In this document: positions 1 to 10,713 of the stretch, in pieces
Position numbering within the stretch: the stretch's first letter is position 1
Layout: each line of letters opens with the position of its first letter
Assembly: GCA_019828595.1 (NCBI GenBank)
Contig: JAHQRK010000016.1
Location: forward strand, 806,001-870,000
Direction: 5' to 3'
DNA: 64,000 nucleotides
Origin: Aphanomyces cochlioides
Lineage: Eukaryota > Oomycota > Saprolegniomycetes > Saprolegniales > Verrucalvaceae
Made by a program: the position numbers and the translations under genes
The notes under the pieces: model-generated
Database searches by the model: none
What the model was told of the DNA's origin: nothing
The model's input: the letters and a program-made list of their open reading frames with translations, nothing else

Positions 1-775
1 TGGGAATTCGGACCCAAAACAATCGACCCAGTCACTCCCGAGACGCTACAAGGATGGGTGAGCCAAGGTGAATTGGCTGTCGCGCTGTCACTCAAACCAG
101 AGGCAAAGGCCAAGACTGTACAAGAAGCCCTTCAGATTGCTAGTCAACAAGGGCGAAGATGTGATGAGATTTTGGCCATGGGAACCATTCGCCTTGCCTG
201 TGGTTCGGCGGCCAAGCCGTCGCTGAAATGCTTGGAGTCAAGTTTTTGCCCGACGTTTGTCCATGACTTGTCCATGCCCGTCGATTTGACTGCTGTCTCG
301 CATGGTCAATACACTTTCGACTCCCACACATTTCAGCCCAACACACCTTTGAGTAATCCCAACGCTCTGCCTCAAGTCAACTTTGGTCGCGATCTCATCG
401 TGTACATCACGACTGCATTTGCCCGCCACAGTAAGCGTGGCAAAGGTCTCTGGAATCAATTGGCCCTTCGCAAGTGTATGAGCTGCATGCCCGACTTTTG
501 CCGCACTTTGAAAGAAGGCAATAAGATCTTTTTACTCTTCACGGTACGTTCCATTCACCCTGTTGACATCAACAGCTCACTCCTCTCTCTAGACAAACGA
601 CCAGGGGTGCGAGAAAATCGCGTTGAACAACATGATGCTGGCTGCGGGGATGTTTACGCTTTCACTGACGAAGCTCAAATGGAATGCGACTGGAACGTGT
701 CGCGTCGTGCATTGGTGGGCCATGGATCACGCCATGAACAAACAATCCCATCCGAGGCTACCTCCTCTGCTTTGA
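1..775 (+). CDS. 3' part of unrecognised protein gene (5' end outside window)
   Basis: The reading frame is open from base 1 (frame 1), so the gene starts upstream of the window. One intron at 544-592 (gtacgt...ctag) joins exon <1-543 to exon 593-775, with stop TGA at 773-775. About 242 residues are visible. The C-terminal exon reads ...TNDQGCEKIALNNMM... and ends ...RLPPLL. The splice is supported because without it the frame turns into low-quality sequence after residue 180. Cys-rich stretches (RKCMSCMPDFC) and an NFGRDLIVYITTAFARHSKRGKG segment look like a folded, basic domain. I do not recognise the family and assign no function. A possible oomycete-specific protein; confidence applies to the existence of the gene. 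Confidence 0.6.
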
Positions 776-1397
776 CCCGGCAGTCGAGCGTTGTCACCTG
801 TAAGACATTTCAACAATGTGAAATTGATTTTTGATCGTTGATTGGCTCATTCATATATCCTAATTAGACACATATTTCGGATCTGGAAATACGTTTTATT
901 CAATCCACGTTGCTCACACGTCACGTTGTCAATCATCGAGGGCGAATCAGCCCCTCAGTCAATCACACAGTGGGCCGGACAGTCGAGGCCCCATGTGTTG
1001 TTTCAGAAAATAGTGGGCGTCTTTTTACAAACGATTGAGCTGGTTACACCTCACAGCGCATAAAACTCGATCGACCTCGCAGCCCTCGATGCGAGTGCTC
1101 AATCGATGGTTGGCCCCTTCAGATTCCAGAGTGAATGGAAACAACTTCTTGCGTCGTGGCTATGGGAAGTGAGACCACTGTTGCCGCCGGCGGCCCGAGG
1201 CTCTTCCTGAAATTAGGATAAAACCTATTTAGACCATATTGGTTGGCTCCGACAAGGCGTCCAAGAGCGGCCCAATCAGTGCCAAGTGCACTCGTATACA
1301 AAATTCGAGTGATTTTATCCGGATATCCGGATAATGAATGCAACCGCCGCAGTGTGGAGGAAATCCACATCTCGACTCGCCGTTCCAACAAGCAAGC
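776..1397. other. intergenic region with purF promoter
   Basis: Short intergenic gap between two genes on the + strand. I see no convincing ORF. It holds the 3' region of the upstream gene and the promoter of the amidophosphoribosyltransferase, including the 20-bp palindrome annotated separately at 1315-1334. Confidence 0.5.
1315..1334. promoter_or_regulatory. perfect 20-bp palindrome upstream of purF
   Basis: The sequence TTATCCGGATATCCGGATAA is its own reverse complement and ends 63 bp before the purF ATG. Related TCCGGATA sequences lie upstream of several other genes here (16494, 56375, 58141, 63430). A transcription-factor site or core-promoter element is inferred; no function is proven. 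Confidence 0.5.
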
Positions 1398-3190
1398 ATG
1401 TGTGGCATCATTGCTGTTCTCTTGGCCAACAAGCATGAGCATTGCAATCAAATGCTCTACGATGGTCTGACCGTATTGCAACACCGTGGCCAGGATGCTG
1501 CTGGCATTATGACAGCGCACAAGGGCAAGCTTCATTTGCGCAAGGACAATGGCCTTGTCCGAGATGTCTTCAAGCAAAACCACATGCTCAGCTTGCTTGG
1601 GCACATGGGCATTGGTCATTGCCGATACCCCACCGCTGGCTCGTCGTCCAGCTGCGAATCGCAACCGTTCTACACGAACTCGCCGTATGGGATTGCGTTG
1701 GCCCACAACGGTAACTTGACCAACTCGCACGAGCTGGCATCCGACTTGAAGAATGCGAACTTTCGTCATGTCAACACCGACTCGGTGTGTAGCTTACTCA
1801 GTACCTTTCGTCAAGATTGATATATTCTCTGTAGGATTCGGAAATGTTGCTCAACATTCTCGCTGATGAACTCCTCAAGCAAAACTCGCATCCGCTCAAC
1901 GTCGACCAAATCTTTGACGCCGTGACACAATTGTATCAACGCTGCCGCGGTGGTTACTCTGTCGTGTGCTTGATCAATGGTCATGGCATACTCGCATTCC
2001 GTGACCCTTGTGGCATTCGCCCTCTTGTTTTCGGCACACGAAAGAGCCTCTATGGTAAAATTCCCCTCCCTAGAAAATGCAATTTCATTTCTGCATAGGC
2101 ACGGACTATTCCATTGCGTCTGAAAGTGTTGCTATCGATGCGCTCTCCTTCACGTTGGCTCGTGACGTGGCGGCCGGTGAAGCCATCTTCATCAAACCCG
2201 ATGGTGAATTTGCTTCTCGCCAATGCGCTCCATCGGCTGTGTTGAGCCCTTGCATCTTTGAGCATGTCTACTTTGCCCGACCGGATTCCGTCATGGATGG
2301 CATTTCCGTCTACCAAGCTCGCCGTAACATGGGCTCTAAATTGGCTGAAAAAGTGCTCCGAATGAAGCCTGACCATGCCATTGACGTCATTATCCCGATT
2401 CCCGACACGTCACGCACGAGCGCTCTGGAAATGTCCCATCGTATGAACGTACGCAATTTACGATTGCATCTTCAAGGGCTCATGTGGCTTTTAGATCCCG
2501 TACCGCGAAGGCTTCGTCAAGAACCGATACATAGCTCGTACCTTTATCATGCCTGGCCAAGTCGCTCGCAAGAAGACGGTCCGCATGAAGTTGAATGCAA
2601 TCAAGAGGTACTCAAGTTGAAAGTTTGCATTACATTTGACGATCTACGTCTAGTGAATTCGAGGGCAAAGTTGTCTTGCTCGTAGATGACTCGATCGTTC
2701 GTGGTACGACTGGGCGTCAGATAGTGCAAATTGCTCGTGAATCTGGTGCCAAAGCTGTGTACTTTGCTTCGGCGGCGCCTTGCATTCGCCACCCAAACGT
2801 TTATGGCATTGATATGCCTACTCGGTACTTGTTCACCAGTGTAGATTGTGTTATTGACATTTTTTGTCCAGGGAAGAATTGATTGCCCACAACCGCACTG
2901 AAGAAGAAATCGCGGCTGAATTGACGGCCGACTGGGTTATTTTCCAAGACTTGGAAGACCTCAAAGCCAGTTGTAATTTGGAAAACCCAGCGATCAAGTC
3001 GTGGGATACGTCGTGCTTTGATGGCCACTATGTCACGGGCGACGTCGACGACGCGTATTTCAAGCGCCTCCATGATGAACGCAACGACGCCCGCATGGAA
3101 ATGAAAAACTTGGGCGGCGCTCCCATTTATCGCACGTTCTCGGATCCAGCCACGGACGACGTGATTGACATCCACAACAACCACCAGTAG
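1398..3190 (+). CDS. purF: amidophosphoribosyltransferase (glutamine PRPP amidotransferase)
   Basis: Catalyses the first committed step of de novo purine synthesis: PRPP plus glutamine gives 5-phosphoribosylamine. Six exons: 1398-1784, 1835-2054, 2099-2448, 2495-2607, 2654-2824, 2872-3190; they sum to 1560 nt, 519 aa plus stop. The start at 1398 puts the N-terminal nucleophile Cys at position 2 (MCGIIAV), as in the mature enzyme; an upstream in-frame Met at 1338 would add a 20-residue leader. The glutaminase half shows [28 protein letters not shown] and RGGYSVV. The PRTase half shows the PRPP loop [14 protein letters not shown] near residues 362-375. The fifth intron uses the donor at 2825, giving [13 protein letters not shown], the conserved junction. 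Five introns of 44-50 bp. Length matches the family. Confidence 0.96.
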
Positions 3191-3679
3191 ACTCCACATG
3201 ATTGCCAGCTTGATATAGTTCAAGTTTATATACTCTTTACCTGCGTTCTCCTCGCTTGTCGTCGTCTGTTGTAAGCTTCATTGGACAGGCGAAACTCACA
3301 GCGCCAGCCTTCACACCTCGCAATCATTCAGTACCACATAAAGCCACATGCTCCAAGGAAGAAGACAGCCGACAGACCACACTCCCTTGCCTCACCATGC
3401 TCTCAAGTCAGTTAAATTTGTCCGGCGACTTCATTTACTGCCATTACAACGTGAACCCATTTCTAATGTAGGCAAGCAGTCAAGGTATTGAACCCATGGT
3501 CAACCAGGTGCGCTCACTCTGGCTTGTCGTTCGTCTTGAAATCCTCCAGGGGTGTCTTCATCGACGGGGGCTCGCTTGGGGCTATAAAGTTGGCGACCTT
3601 TGAGGGGCAAGCAATGCACTGTGGCAATGCTGTTTCAATTACACACTTATATTTACACATGAATAACAAAGTCCAGCTA
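3191..3679. other. intergenic, 3' ends of two convergent genes
   Basis: Lies between the stop codons of purF (+) and the first START/FYVE gene (-). No coding evidence in either strand; it probably holds two 3' UTRs and their polyadenylation signals. Confidence 0.4.
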
Positions 3680-4973
3680 TCACCACTGAATGACATCTTT
3701 CCGAGTCTCCTTTAGGGAGGAACGCAGTCGTACAATATCTGCGCAGCCATCTTTTGGTTTTGTTGAATACCAAGTTGGCATAGACGAACGTCTTGTTCGT
3801 GGCGTTGTTCCCTCTGAGCGTCTTGTATGTGGCGCAATGGACTCTGAACGTCTTGGGCGGGGAGTGGTGGCGTCTGCCCGACGGCTGAGTTGTCTGGGTT
3901 TTTCCAAGAGCACCGGTATCACAGCTTGGGATACGTCCACGACAGTGTGCTTCATGCATGCACAGCAGGCGCGCAAGGCGGTAGGGCTACCTCCACGAAC
4001 TAGCGTATTCCATTCCTTGCTGCAGCTCGCACAGACGACTTGACCACAAAGTCGACACGATTGCTTGGTTTGAAAGACGACAGAGTTGAACTTGCGCTGG
4101 CAAATATAGCAGTGGCCACGAGTCGAATGTGGTACAAGTTTGTGATCGGGGAGAAGAGGGTGCAGGGCGAGTTTGCTTTCCCACAGAGCTGTTTGCAAGG
4201 TGCCGAGATGCCGCACATATCGTCGCAGGGCTGTAGCTTGGACCATCGCAGGAAATTTGCTTTCAAGGTTGACTTGCATGAGCTGGGTGATGTGGAGCAC
4301 GCCTGGTACATCTGTTTCGAGACAGACTAAACCAGCTCGATGGATCGAGCAACGCACGAGCTGAAAGTTGTGTTTCAGGTCCGGGCATGTTGAGATCTTG
4401 ATTGACTTGAGGCTGCGCACCCATCCACGACGGCCGTGCCTCTCAAAGTCATGGGTGCTCTCGACATAAACGCAGTCTCGCGTCTTAGATGCTGGTAGAA
4501 TGTTGAGAGCGAGCCACTTGATGGCTGTCGTATGTCTTGGGGTTGCTTGTGACGGCATGGCCAATGTATGGAGCAAAGCAGCGTCAACCGAGCTGTAGGC
4601 AAAGCGTTGAGCCTGTTCTCGACATTCCTCAGTCGTTTCCGCATGAAAAAGAGTCGCCACATCGTCGATAGAGCCACGTACGAGCGAGACTGCGCAGAAT
4701 GTCTGCACTCGATACGGCGCGGAAGGATCAACGCCAGAGTACACTTGTACATTCGAGTCTTCCGAGTCGAAGGACCATTGAATCGGGCCACCTTCAAGTT
4801 GAGAATGGCGAATCTACTCAAAGAAATGAGCCCGCAAGGTGTGGATCGAGTTGTCAACGCACCACTTCGACCGAGATTTGTTCGCCCAGCGAAATACACG
4901 CCTTCGCGTCGTCAGTACGGAGCGACGGACTCTCAAAGAACGTCGCTGGAAGCGGCAAGGGTGATGGTGCCAT
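3680..4973 (-). CDS. START-like/FYVE-related zinc finger protein, paralogue 1
   Basis: Exons 4973-4863 and 4813-3680 give 414 aa. Exon 1 encodes the family N-terminal motif (PLPLPATFFESPSL, diverged from the FxCPPL of the others). Residues about 40-225 align with the START-like lipid-binding region of the five neighbours (GGPIQWSF, VYSGVDPSAP, IDDVATLFHAETTEE, AIKWLALN, GWVRSLKSI). Residues about 285-345 form a FYVE-related zinc finger with four CxxC pairs (CYICQRKF, CRLCGQVVCASCSKEW, CCACM). The tail is short and carries tandem Arg/Thr-rich repeats (RRSE..TPRTRR type) instead of the long low-complexity tails of paralogues 2-4. The intron that splits FLE|xxHDFE in the other paralogues is absent here: YVESTHDFE is continuous. 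Likely a lipid- or membrane-associated adaptor (inference). Confidence 0.85.
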
Positions 4974-6017
4974 GCTGCAGTCGATTTCAATTCTGTTGGT
5001 CACTTGTTGGTTCTTGGTCACCCCCGACAAGTTATCGTTACTGAACAAACAACGACAATCCACTGTCAAATGTCTCACCTCCTTTGAAATTGGTGAGCTG
5101 TTTAGATGCGTCAATGTCATGATACAACAAGCTTGTGGTTTTATTTCCACCGAGAGGACAAGCTCAGAAGCACTTCCAAGTACCTGAAAGAGCCTAGAGC
5201 TCCTGAAGTGAGCAGTAGAGCTCCAGAGAGCTGACAATACCTTTGGAGACGGTGAGATATTTTGCGTATCGAAAATAAGACGACGGCGTCACCGACCGGA
5301 TGGCTGGAACGAAATTTGGCATCCGACGGATTGGACGAATGAAAACAAGAAGCGACCATCTCGAATGTGCACGACAGTAGGAAGTCTCTGGGTAGAGATG
5401 CTGGGCCACGGTCGTGTTGTCGTGCATTGGTTGTCAAAGTGCACTTTGCCACTGAGTCATCCGGTTAAATCCGGATATGAACCTCAACCACCCAGCGAAC
5501 GCATAGATATGCCTCGTAGGCGCAATGATTTCCACGGCATTTCCATTTAATATCCACACCAAGACGAAGTCAATGGCGAGAACGCTTGGAATTATCGAAA
5601 CAGCGTCGCATGAAGAGACAAAAAGCTCTCTGCAATGTAGAGGCTCAGCATTCCGACGTTTGAAACACGGCTCGAAAAGCACAACTCGAGCCAGAACTTT
5701 CTGCTCTGACTTGGAATTTGTATGCAATTGTTGTCGTGTTTTATAAACGTCTTTTATCATTTCCAATGGGCGTCGCTCGCGATGTCTACGACGACTTTAT
5801 TGAGGAAGCAGGATCCGTGAGTCTCTTTAGGATCAAGGGCACTGCGTTAACGGAATGCAGCTTGCGCTCGACACGATGGATTCTCGACCTGGTCTTTGGT
5901 TTGGTGATAGGGCAACTTGAAAAAAACGTGTAACGAACCATAAGAAACGCATTAGAAACGTTATGACCAGCACAATGAGTCCGTCATATATTTCCCACTT
6001 GGACGGCCATCGTTGCG
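4974..6017. other. divergent promoter region between paralogues 1 and 2
   Basis: About 1 kb between divergently transcribed genes. ORFs up to 110 codons exist on both strands (for example 5434-5766 on -) but none resembles a known protein. A pair of TCCGG(A/T)TA elements sits at 5459-5479. I see no confident gene. Confidence 0.4.
5459..5479. promoter_or_regulatory. tandem ATCCGG element
   Basis: CATCCGGTTAAATCCGGATA contains two copies of the ATCCGG core seen near other starts. It is nearly 500 bp from either flanking ATG, so the link to promoters is weaker here than elsewhere. Confidence 0.25.
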
Positions 6018-8495
6018 ATGGCGGCAAAGTACCCGCTGCCTGCCAACTTTTTCCGATGCCCTGCGCTCAATGTAGATGAAACAGCCAGGCTATTAAAGAG
6101 TGCGGACGATTCTGCGCTGGATTTGGTCAGTGATTCGGCCGTTAGCAGCTTGTTTTAACGTGTTCAACAGGTGCGAAGCTCTCGCTTGAGCGGTGGACCG
6201 ATCAAATGGACGCTCAAGATGGAAGAAAAGGGAGTTTGGTTGTATAAAGGAGTTGATCCTACGACTCCAAATGCGACGACGTGGCTGTGCACGACTGAAG
6301 TCCTCGCTTCGATTGACGAAATCGTCGACCTCTTCCGTACAGACACGACTGCCGCGTATCAGGAATTCTGTCGATCGTACATCAAGGAAAGTCTTGATGG
6401 CCAAAGGCTCTACTCGTTGCGTCGCCCATCTCCCAGCACGCCTCGGCTCTCTGTGTCTATCAAATGGTTTGCATGTGATACCCCGACGTTTGTCAAACCA
6501 CGCGATTTCTGCTTCACTGAGGTACAACCAGGCGTCGAGACTGCGATCTCTCATGAACAATAGATCCAAACCGACTTTGACTTGGAAGGCAAGACGGGCT
6601 GGGCGTGTGCGCAAAAGTCTGTGAACTTATCGTGCTGTCCAGACCTTCAGAACTCCCTCGGGCTCGTGCGAGGCACTTACCACCGTGCTGGTATTTGCTT
6701 TTTGCCGTCCGATCGACCGGGATACCTCCAAGTCTCGCAGCTCGTCCAAGCAGACTTTCGAATGCCCGACGTGTTCACTGACATGTTCGCCAAGAAACAT
6801 TGTCGTGCGATTGCGGCCAACCTAGACACGATTCTGCGCCAGTCGCGTCTAGCCCGAGGCACGTTTCTCCATGAATCAGACCTCGTTCCCCGAGACAGTC
6901 GAACGAAATGCTATGTGTGTCAGCGCAAATTCGGTGCCTTCTCAAAGAAGGGCCGCTGCCGCAAATGTGGCGAAGTCGTGTGTCGAAAATGCAGTCAAGT
7001 GTGGGATGTCACGATCTCGGGCATTCTTACCCACCGTCGTGTCTGTACAGCTTGTTCCTGCGGCACTGTCGAAGTTCCCGTCGACGCTAATACGATTGTG
7101 GACGACCCCGATGATGATCAACCTGACTCGCCGTTGACTCAATTCCAAGCAACACAGCAGTCCCAGGTCCGCCTTTGGTCAGGATCTCGAGAACTTGACT
7201 ACGATCCCCATTTCCGCCAAGAGAATCCCCGAAACTACCATCCACAAGACTCGCATCCCCGCGACTTCCACCCTCAAGACCACCATGATTACCTTACAGA
7301 GGACCCGCATTACCGCGGCTTCCATCCTCAAGAGTCACATCACCTTGAATACCATCAGCAAGACCCACGACACCCCTATTACCACCAGGGACCTCCTCCC
7401 TCTCGGCCAAATTATCAGCAAGAGGGCGGAATGAACATGCTCTTACTGGACCCTGGAATGCCGCAACAGCAACTAACTCAGTATCATGAACAGCCACACG
7501 ATGTTCCTTATGGACAAACGACGCTCGTGCGGAAAGGAGGCGGCGTGCCGCCTCCGCACTTGACAATGGAACGACTACAACTCGAAGCCCCCGAAGACAG
7601 GATGCCTGTCCTTGGCAATGAGGGAGAAGATGATGACGACGAGGATGACGAAGATCTTCAGTCCATGTACAAGGATGACATGTCGAACTACTCCGAGTCG
7701 ATGGTGAGTTTCCAGCAAAGCTTCCGTAAGCCAGCATTTCGACCACAACGACAACAATTCCCTCTCCATGACCACGGTCCGGACATGTATGGTCAACCCA
7801 TGCGCGACCCACGACGAGTTCCCCCTCAAGTCCGAGGTACTGGCCCTCGAGGAGGTCCAAATGGAATGCCACCACATCAATACGGCCATCATCAATCTCC
7901 CAACTACCATGGCCCTGGCCCAAGACATCCCGCGCCTCCCATGAATCACCAACGCCCTCGTCATTCGCATAACCCTCAGCAGCACTACCACCAAAGCCAG
8001 ATGCACTCCAACTTTCATCCCCAGCATATTAACCAACCTCAACCTCCAAGATCGTACCCCCGCCGTGGCCGAGGGCAACCACAGCACCAGTTTGTCAACC
8101 CATACACCAACCAACACCAACAGCAACCACCACCGCCAAGCGATAGACGAGGTCCCCGACCACTGCACCCCCAACAGCAGCAGTATGGCTACATAGCACC
8201 ACCGCAGCAGCACCAGCTCCTCCAGGACGGAGACAATGGAAGTTCGTACGGAGGCAGTCAGGACGGCCGTCCAGCCCAAGAATCGAGCCGATCAAATCCC
8301 TACTCCAACTTGTACTCATTCCAACCACGAGACGCGCCGCCATCCTCTCGGAATGACTTGATCTTGGCTTTGCCGCCTCCATCGCCGTCGTCGTCGTCGA
8401 CCTCGAAGGGTGGAGCCTCAGTGTCGTCAAAAACGTCCAAGACAACGCCATCGCTTGTCCTCTACACTGCCAACGGGCCTCAAAACATGTCGTAG
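6018..8495 (+). CDS. START-like/FYVE-related zinc finger protein, paralogue 2 (long His/Pro/Gln-rich tail)
   Basis: Exons 6018-6125, 6171-6521 and 6564-8495 encode 796 aa. Exon 1 carries the N-terminal motif (YPLPANFFRCPAL). START-like region about residues 37-260 (GGPIKWTL, LYKGVDPTTP, IDEIVDLFRTDTT, GTYHRAGICFL). FYVE-related finger about residues 270-325 (CYVCQRKFGAFSKKGRCRKCGEVVCRKCS...CTAC); it lacks the WxxD and RRHHCR signatures of canonical PI3P-binding FYVE domains. The remaining 450 residues are His/Pro/Gln/Tyr-rich with degenerate HPQD/HPRD repeats, an acidic run, and three short motifs shared with paralogues 3 and 4: a YKDDMSNYSESM block, a YGGSQ block, and a C-terminal RNDLI...PSLVL block. 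Both introns are phase 0, at the family positions. Confidence 0.93.
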
Positions 8496-10713
8496 ATAAT
8501 AGAGAAATTGAGTCTCCACTGTGAATTGCCAGGACGAGTCTTTTGCTTTAGTGCTTTAGTGCTGCCATGGAGATTCAACGGACGACGAGCGACAACTTAC
8601 TGTACAGTCATAAGAAGTGCGCAATCAAGTTGATCAACTGACAGCTGTGAGTTTAGATGCGGGTTAAACGTTCTTGTCTCCCTGGAAAAAGTTCATCTGA
8701 GTTGAATCGTGGCTGCGACGTCTGAAGACTTCTGCAATTTGTCATCCTAATTCAAGCCAACGATGAATCTCGTCGTCAAGACGTCAGGATGAACGACAGA
8801 GGCTGTCTAGTTGAATCCCAGTCGTGCGTTGCATAAAGTTCGCATTGGTTGTGATGACGCGGTGGTTGTGTGTGTGGGCTTCGGGGGTACGTGCGCTTCA
8901 CAGAGCTTCAAATTGCATCGTAATGTTAGCTCACAGCTTGGCGCTGAGCTTGCCATGTTGTTCACAGTCGCGCCGTGGCTATCAAGACATTGTTACGCTT
9001 TGGATCAAACGTAATGCTCATCCCCCAGTTGTGCCTTTCGCGGCGTGGATAATTGTTGAAGCGGAATTAGTTGTCCGCAAAGAACTTCATTACGCATACG
9101 TTGACCCTCAGTCAACGCAAATCCCCAAGTTGGTACCCTAGCTTACACCCAACTATGGGGGGGATTGCCGACTATGGGGGATCCCATCTCCATCAGAGCT
9201 AAAGTTCAAATCGTATACACGTCAAACTCAAGTTTGCTGAGACGACAGGGGACCATAGGGCGGCCACTGGTCGGAGCATACGTGTATGTTTTAAAGTGAC
9301 TAACATACGGACAACGACGCGAGAATGCCTCTCCCGTACAATCCAGCGACGAAGGAATCATCTCACCAGAGCAAGTTTACTTCTTTCCATGATTGAAACA
9401 AGTCGACAGCCGACGAATCTGCAGCGCATAGGAAGAGTATGCGGTGTGATATTCGACGTTGCTGTGAACTGATCCGACCTTCTGTGTTTGTATCGACCCA
9501 ACAGCTTTGTGATCTTGCCAAGGTGGCGGGCCAGCAAGCAGCACCACCACAAGGTTAAACATTCACTGAAATGTGCATTATCATTTCGTGTCTTCGTCGA
9601 GTGCTCGGGCAAAGTGCAGCAAAGAACGTCCAGCACAAGGATACATGTACGAGTAGAGATTCAGTCTACTACGTTGCTGCAACAACTGGTGAATGGCCAG
9701 GGCGAAAAGGAGCCCCCATGCACGCAAGCCGATTTGCTGCCACAAGATGGATCAACAACCTCCACGTTTGGGTAATCGTATTTCGTAGCAGCGTGTGTAA
9801 TTACACTTGGAGGAGCAAGGCGAGACGCCACTTTATACAAAAACGAGACAGCTGGATCGTCCTCAAACGATGGAGGCTGATCCAGTTTACGCAGACGATG
9901 GAAAAAAGCTCCTCGATCAGCTGACAGCCCAAGGCGTCTTTAGGAGCGAGATGGTGCTAGTTCCAGGGACGTTGCAAGGGTGAAATAGTACATTGTAGTC
10001 CAGTCGTCTCTCGTAATCATTCGGAAGGAAGAGTGGCTTTGGTTCAAAGAGCATTCCGCTCTTGATCTTCTGCTCATTAAGCAGTGACAATAAATAAAGT
10101 TTCAACAGGCTTGATATAAATTTTGAAGAGAATTGGTTAATGAGGCAAGATATATTCCTAGTGAACTATGGCCAGAGTTCACTATGAATATATCTTGCCT
10201 CATTAACCAATTCTCTATAGAGAGAGAGTTTTCGCACGACATGTTTTTCACATATTGTACATTTATTCAGCACGTCACGTTTGCCCGAACTGACGCATAT
10301 CGTCGCACAGTTTGTCGGAAACTCAGTAGACAATCCCAACGGGTTCAACGTCCATTGACCTGTGACCGTCAAATCGTACAATGAAGTATTGAGGCCTCAA
10401 GCCAGCAACTTGAAGACTATGACGAGGAGAATATTGGTTATTTTTTGCATTCCCTTGTGGATCTTGGAATTGATGGATCGTCGTCGTTCTCGTGGAGAAA
10501 CGACTCCTTTAAATTGATATAAAATTAATTATCTTATTTTAAAGTTAATTAAATTTGACAGGACAGTTTATAAGAGGGCATACTTGTAAAAAATATTTTT
10601 GGGTCGAAGTTTGGTCGTTCGAACGTATGGACTTTCTATCAGTACGGTTTTGTTTCCACCTCCGTGTGGGTGGCCACCTGGTTCATTCTCCAAGTTCAAA
10701 GGAAGTCGTTCCC
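8496..10713. other. long intergenic region with a fold-back repeat
   Basis: About 2.2 kb between two tandem START/FYVE genes. Scattered ORFs below 120 codons show no recognisable protein. A G-rich patch (two ACTATGGGGG copies) is near 9152-9183. The strongest structure is the 90-bp inverted repeat at 10127-10216. The last 250 bp are AT-rich and then give way to the promoter of paralogue 3. Confidence 0.4.
10127..10216. repeat. 90-bp fold-back (inverted repeat) element
   Basis: Two arms of about 40 bp are near-perfect reverse complements around a short central ATGGCC. The left arm begins AGAGAATTGGTTAATGAGGC and the right arm ends GCCTCATTAACCAATTCTCT. The transcript would form a long hairpin. 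It could be a tiny MITE, a remnant of a larger inverted repeat, or a small-RNA precursor. Confidence 0.8.

Noticed and set aside
1119..1769. 216-codon minus-strand ORF across the start of purF
   Set aside because: Antisense shadow of the conserved glutaminase domain; no recognisable protein.
5718..5933. Small ORF starting near 5766
   Set aside because: Only about 56 codons from a plausible Met, no homology, no conserved motif, and no acceptable intron to extend it.
7294..8279. Two long minus-strand ORFs (209 and 234 codons) opposite the tail of paralogue 2
   Set aside because: Products of the low-complexity CCA/CAC-rich sense strand; they read as repetitive hydrophobic sequence.
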